DNA from: Burkholderiaceae bacterium
GTDB taxonomy: Bacteria > Pseudomonadota > Gammaproteobacteria > Burkholderiales > Burkholderiaceae
NCBI GenBank assembly: GCA_022701965.1
Contig: JAKONL010000015.1
Span: forward strand, 1-7,586
DNA: 7,586 nucleotides
Direction: 5' to 3'
The notes below the pieces were generated by a model. The model worked only from the letters and a program-made list of their open reading frames with translations. It ran no database searches and had not been told where the DNA came from. Position 1 is the stretch's first letter. The number at the start of each line of letters is the position of its first letter. Positions 4,630 through 7,586 of this stretch are shown in pieces. Position numbers and translations under genes: made by a program.

Positions 4630-7586
4630 ATGACCGCGCGCCGCGCCGACCTGCCGCGCACGCGCGGCGATTTCCTCTCGGCCGACGGCGTGCTGATCGT
4701 CGTGCGCCCGACGCCGCCGCCGCCCGCGCCGGTGCGCGGCCAGCCGCTCGCCGTACCAGGCAATCCAGCCGAGGGCGACGAAGTCCTGGTCGCGGTGTGG
4801 GACGACGGCAGCGTCACCGCGCTGCACGGCCACGTCGATCTGGGTACCGGCATCCGCACCGCGCTTGCGCAGATCGCCGCTGAGGAACTCGACGTGCCGT
4901 TCGAGGCCGTGAACATGGTGCTCGGCGATACCGCGCGGGCGCCGAACCAGGGCGGCACCATCGCGAGCGCGTCGATCCAGGTGCATGCGGTGCCGCTGCG
5001 CGCGGCGGCAGCGCAGGCGCGCCAGTGGCTGCTGGCACGCGCCGCGCGCGTGCTCGACGCGGCGCCCGACGCGCTCTGCATCGACGGCGGCATGGTGTCG
5101 TCGCGCGACGAGCCGTCGAAGCGCATCGCCCTCGGCGAGCTGGTCGCGCGGCAGCGCACGGTGCTCGAGCTCGACCCGTTCATGCCGACCAAGCCGGCCG
5201 CCGACTACCGGCTGGTCGGCACGCCGCAGCCGCGTGTCGACATCCCGGCCAAGCTCGCGGGCGAGACGGTCTTCGTGCACGACATGCGCGTGCCCGGCAT
5301 GCTGCACGGCCGCGTGGTGCGCCCGCCCTACGCGGGCGCCGACCACGGCGACTTCATCGGCAACACGCTGGAGTCGGTCGACGAATCGTCGGTCGCGCAT
5401 GTCCCCGGCCTGCGCGCGGTGGTGGTGCTGCGCGACTTCGTCGGCGTGGTCGCCGAGCGCGAGGAACATGCCGAGCAGGCGATGCGCGAACTGCGCGTGC
5501 GCTGGAAGCCGTGGCCCGGCATGCCCGACCTCGCGGACGTGGCGCAGGCGCTGCGCGACCACCCGTCGACGCAGAGAGTGCTGGTCGACGAGGGCGACGT
5601 CGACGGCGCGCTGCGCGAGGCCGTGCAGCCGATGCGACGCACCTACGTCTGGCCCTACCAGATGCACGCGTCGATCGGGCCCTCGTGCGCGCTGGCCGAC
5701 TGGCGTCCGGACGCGGTCGACGCAACGAGGTTGCGCGTCTGGGCCGGCACGCAGAGCCCGCACGTGCTGCGCGCCGACCTCTCGCAGCTCCTGGCGCTGG
5801 ACGAGCTGCAGGTCGACGTGGTGCGCATGGAGGCCGCCGGCTGCTACGGCCGCAACGGCGCCGACGACGTGGCCGCCGACGCGGCGCTGCTTTCGCGGGC
5901 GGTCGGCGCGCCGGTGCGCGTGCAGCTCTCGCGCGAGCAGGAGCACGCGTGGGAGCCCAAGGGCGCGGCGCAGCTGATGGAGATCGACGGCGGGCTCACG
6001 GCCGACGGTGGCGTCGCCGCGTACGACTTCGAGACCTCCTACCCGTCGAACGGCGCGCCGACGCTCGCGCTGCTGCTCACGCGCACGGTCGAGCCGGTCG
6101 CGCAGGCCTACGAGATGGGCGACCGCACCGCGCGCCCGCCGTACGCCTACGAGAACCTGCGCGTGAAGGTCAACGACATGGCGCCGATCGTGCGCGCGTC
6201 GTGGCTGCGCGGCGTCTCGGCGCTGCCGAACTCGTTCGCGCACGAGTCGTACGTCGACGAGCTGGCGACGGCGGCGGGCGTCGATCCGGTGCAGTTCCGC
6301 CTGCGGCACCTGCACGACCCGCGCGCGGTCGAGCTGGTGCAGGCGACCGCGCAGAAGGCCGGCTGGCGCCTGCGCACCGGGCCGAAGGAGCACGCCGACG
6401 GCGGCCTCGGCGCGGGCGGCGACATCCTGTTCGGCCAGGGCTTCGCCTATGCCCGCTACGTGCACAGCAAGTGGCCCGGCTACGGCGCCGCCTGGGCCGC
6501 GTGGGTGGCCGACGTGGAAGTCAACCGCACGACCGGCGAGGTCCACGTGCGGCGCGTGGTGGTCGGCCACGACGCGGGGCTGATGGTCAACCCCGCCGGC
6601 GTCGAGCACCAGGTCCACGGCAACGTCATCCAGACCACCAGCCGCGCGCTGATGGAGGAGGTGCGCTTCGCGCCGCGGCGCGAGGGCGGCGCGGCGGGCG
6701 GCGAGGTCGTGGCCGGAAAGCCGGCGCCGGGCGCGGTCGCGAGCCGCGAGTGGGGCGGCTACCCGATCCTGAACTTCCGCCAGGTCCCGGTGATCGAGGT
6801 CGTGCACATGCCGCGCCAGGGCGAGGTGCCGCTGGGCGCGGGCGAGTCGTCGTCGGTGCCGGGCACGGCGGCGATCGCGAACGCGATCTTCGACGCGACG
6901 GGGGTGCGGTTCAGGGCGCCGCCGTTCACGCCGGAGGTCGTGCGTGCGGCATTGAATCCCTTGCCGTCGCCACCGCCGCCACCGCCGCAGTCGTCGGCCC
7001 CGGCGCCGTCCCCGCCTTCCGCCGAGCGACAGGCCGGCGCGCGCGCTCCGGGATCGACCCGCCGCAGGAGCGTCCTGGCCACCGCCGGCGCCCTCGCCAT
7101 CGGCGGCATCGGGCTCGTCGCCGGCCTGCTCGGCTGGCGCTCGACCCTCGCGCCGGTGGCCTTCACCGCGCCGGCCTACAGCGCCTCGACCGTCGAGCGC
7201 GGCCGCGTGCTCGCCGCGATCGGCGACTGCGCGGTCTGCCACACGGCCGAGGGCGGCACCGCCAACGCCGGCGGCCGCGCGATGGCGACGCCCTTCGGCA
7301 CCGTCTACACCACCAACCTCACGCCGGACGCCGCCACCGGCCTCGGCCGCTGGTCGTTCAGCGCCTTCCAGCGCGCGATGCGCGAAGGCGTCTCGCGCGA
7401 CGGCCATCACCTCTATCCGGCGTTCCCGTACACCGCGTTCGCGAAGACGAGCGACGACGACCTGCAGGCGCTCTACGCGTACTTCATGTCGCAGCCGGCC
7501 GTGCACGCACCCACGCCCGCCGCGGACATGAAGTTCCCGTTCGGCGTCCGCCCGCTGATGGCGGGATGGAACGCGCTGTTCCACGA
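4630..7586 (+). CDS. nicB: Nicotinate dehydrogenase large subunit: molybdopterin domain fused to cytochrome c (NicB-like), 3'-truncated
   Basis: The predicted role is hydroxylation of nicotinate to 6-hydroxynicotinate, with electrons leaving through a fused cytochrome c. The frame stays open for 985 codons to the window edge, so the C-terminus is missing. Residues ~48-165 form a molybdopterin-binding segment (HVDLGTGIRTALAQIAAEEL). Residues ~198-310 form the hammerhead-like domain (TPQPRVDIPAK). The main molybdopterin part follows, with GTQSPH at 373-378 and GCYGRNGADD at 404-413. Glu739 in PLGAGESS matches the catalytic glutamate of the xanthine dehydrogenase family. Having part of the Mo domain before the hammerhead is typical of the IorB/NicB branch. 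A proline-rich linker (~777-797) leads to Arg811-813 and a hydrophobic stretch (~815-836), probably a membrane anchor. A c-type cytochrome domain begins there, with the haem motif CAVCH at 867-871. Family knowledge suggests about 200 more residues with further CxxCH motifs. The start is supported by GAGG at 4621-4624. Nicotinate as substrate is inferred from context and NicA similarity. Confidence 0.87.
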   Translation, partial: MTARRADLPRTRGDFLSADGVLIVVRPTPPPPAPVRGQPLAVPGNPAEGDEVLVAVWDDGSVTALHGHVDLGTGIRTALAQIAAEELDVPFEAVNMVLGDTARAPNQGGTIASASIQVHAVPLRAAAAQARQWLLARAARVLDAAPDALCIDGGMVSSRDEPSKRIALGELVARQRTVLELDPFMPTKPAADYRLVGTPQPRVDIPAKLAGETVFVHDMRVPGMLHGRVVRPPYAGADHGDFIGNTLESVDESSVAHVPGLRAVVVLRDFVGVVAEREEHAEQAMRELRVRWKPWPGMPDLADVAQALRDHPSTQRVLVDEGDVDGALREAVQPMRRTYVWPYQMHASIGPSCALADWRPDAVDATRLRVWAGTQSPHVLRADLSQLLALDELQVDVVRMEAAGCYGRNGADDVAADAALLSRAVGAPVRVQLSREQEHAWEPKGAAQLMEIDGGLTADGGVAAYDFETSYPSNGAPTLALLLTRTVEPVAQAYEMGDRTARPPYAYENLRVKVNDMAPIVRASWLRGVSALPNSFAHESYVDELATAAGVDPVQFRLRHLHDPRAVELVQATAQKAGWRLRTGPKEHADGGLGAGGDILFGQGFAYARYVHSKWPGYGAAWAAWVADVEVNRTTGEVHVRRVVVGHDAGLMVNPAGVEHQVHGNVIQTTSRALMEEVRFAPRREGGAAGGEVVAGKPAPGAVASREWGGYPILNFRQVPVIEVVHMPRQGEVPLGAGESSSVPGTAAIANAIFDATGVRFRAPPFTPEVVRAALNPLPSPPPPPPQSSAPAPSPPSAERQAGARAPGSTRRRSVLATAGALAIGGIGLVAGLLGWRSTLAPVAFTAPAYSASTVERGRVLAAIGDCAVCHTAEGGTANAGGRAMATPFGTVYTTNLTPDAATGLGRWSFSAFQRAMREGVSRDGHHLYPAFPYTAFAKTSDDDLQALYAYFMSQPAVHAPTPAADMKFPFGVRPLMAGWNALFH

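Noticed and set aside
6970..6987. CCR triplet run as a possible microsatellite.
   Set aside because: It is in frame and encodes six prolines of the linker in NicB. It is short and imperfect (CCA/CCG mix), so a linker explains it.
4444..7584. A very long antisense open frame (over 1000 codons) opposite nicA/nicB.
   Set aside because: Its product is dominated by Arg, Ala, His and Val with no domain motif, as expected from the complement of high-GC coding DNA. The sense strand carries a clear molybdenum hydroxylase and cytochrome c.

Overview
The window is very GC-rich with strong G/C preference at third codon positions. It is fully coding on the + strand, with five genes packed head to tail and either overlapping or separated by at most 25 bases. 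The gene content suggests a Gram-negative proteobacterium, most likely a betaproteobacterium of the order Burkholderiales (Variovorax-, Bordetella- or Cupriavidus-like). That content is a Liv-type ABC importer, a nicotinamidase and a NicA/NicB-type nicotinate dehydrogenase with a fused cytochrome c. The taxonomic guess is inference from composition and gene content.

Layout. Positions 1-1847 hold a one-piece permease in which a LivH-like half and a LivM-like half are fused; its first ~20 codons lie before the window. Positions 1844-2653 and 2650-3387 hold the two ATPases of the same importer (LivG-like and LivF-like), each joined to the preceding gene by an ATGA stop/start overlap. After 25 bases with a clear ribosome binding site, 3413-4126 encodes a nicotinamidase of the PncA/isochorismatase family with an apparent twin-arginine signal peptide. 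Positions 4131-4622 (GTG start) encode the small [2Fe-2S] subunit of a molybdenum hydroxylase, very like NicA. Positions 4630-7586 encode the large subunit, NicB-like: a molybdopterin-binding region, a proline-rich linker, an Arg-Arg-Arg/hydrophobic segment and a c-type cytochrome domain. This last gene runs off the right edge.

How the genes fit together. The likely theme is uptake and use of nicotinamide/nicotinate. The nicotinamidase would convert nicotinamide to nicotinate, apparently outside the cytoplasmic membrane. The Liv-type importer would bring a pyridine compound in. NicA/NicB would hydroxylate nicotinate to 6-hydroxynicotinate and pass electrons through the fused cytochrome c to the respiratory chain. 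The nicotinamidase and NicA/NicB assignments rest on motifs read directly. The transporter substrate and the compartment model are inferences from gene order and topology signals. No substrate-binding protein, regulator, promoter, terminator, RNA gene, mobile element or CRISPR array is visible in the window.
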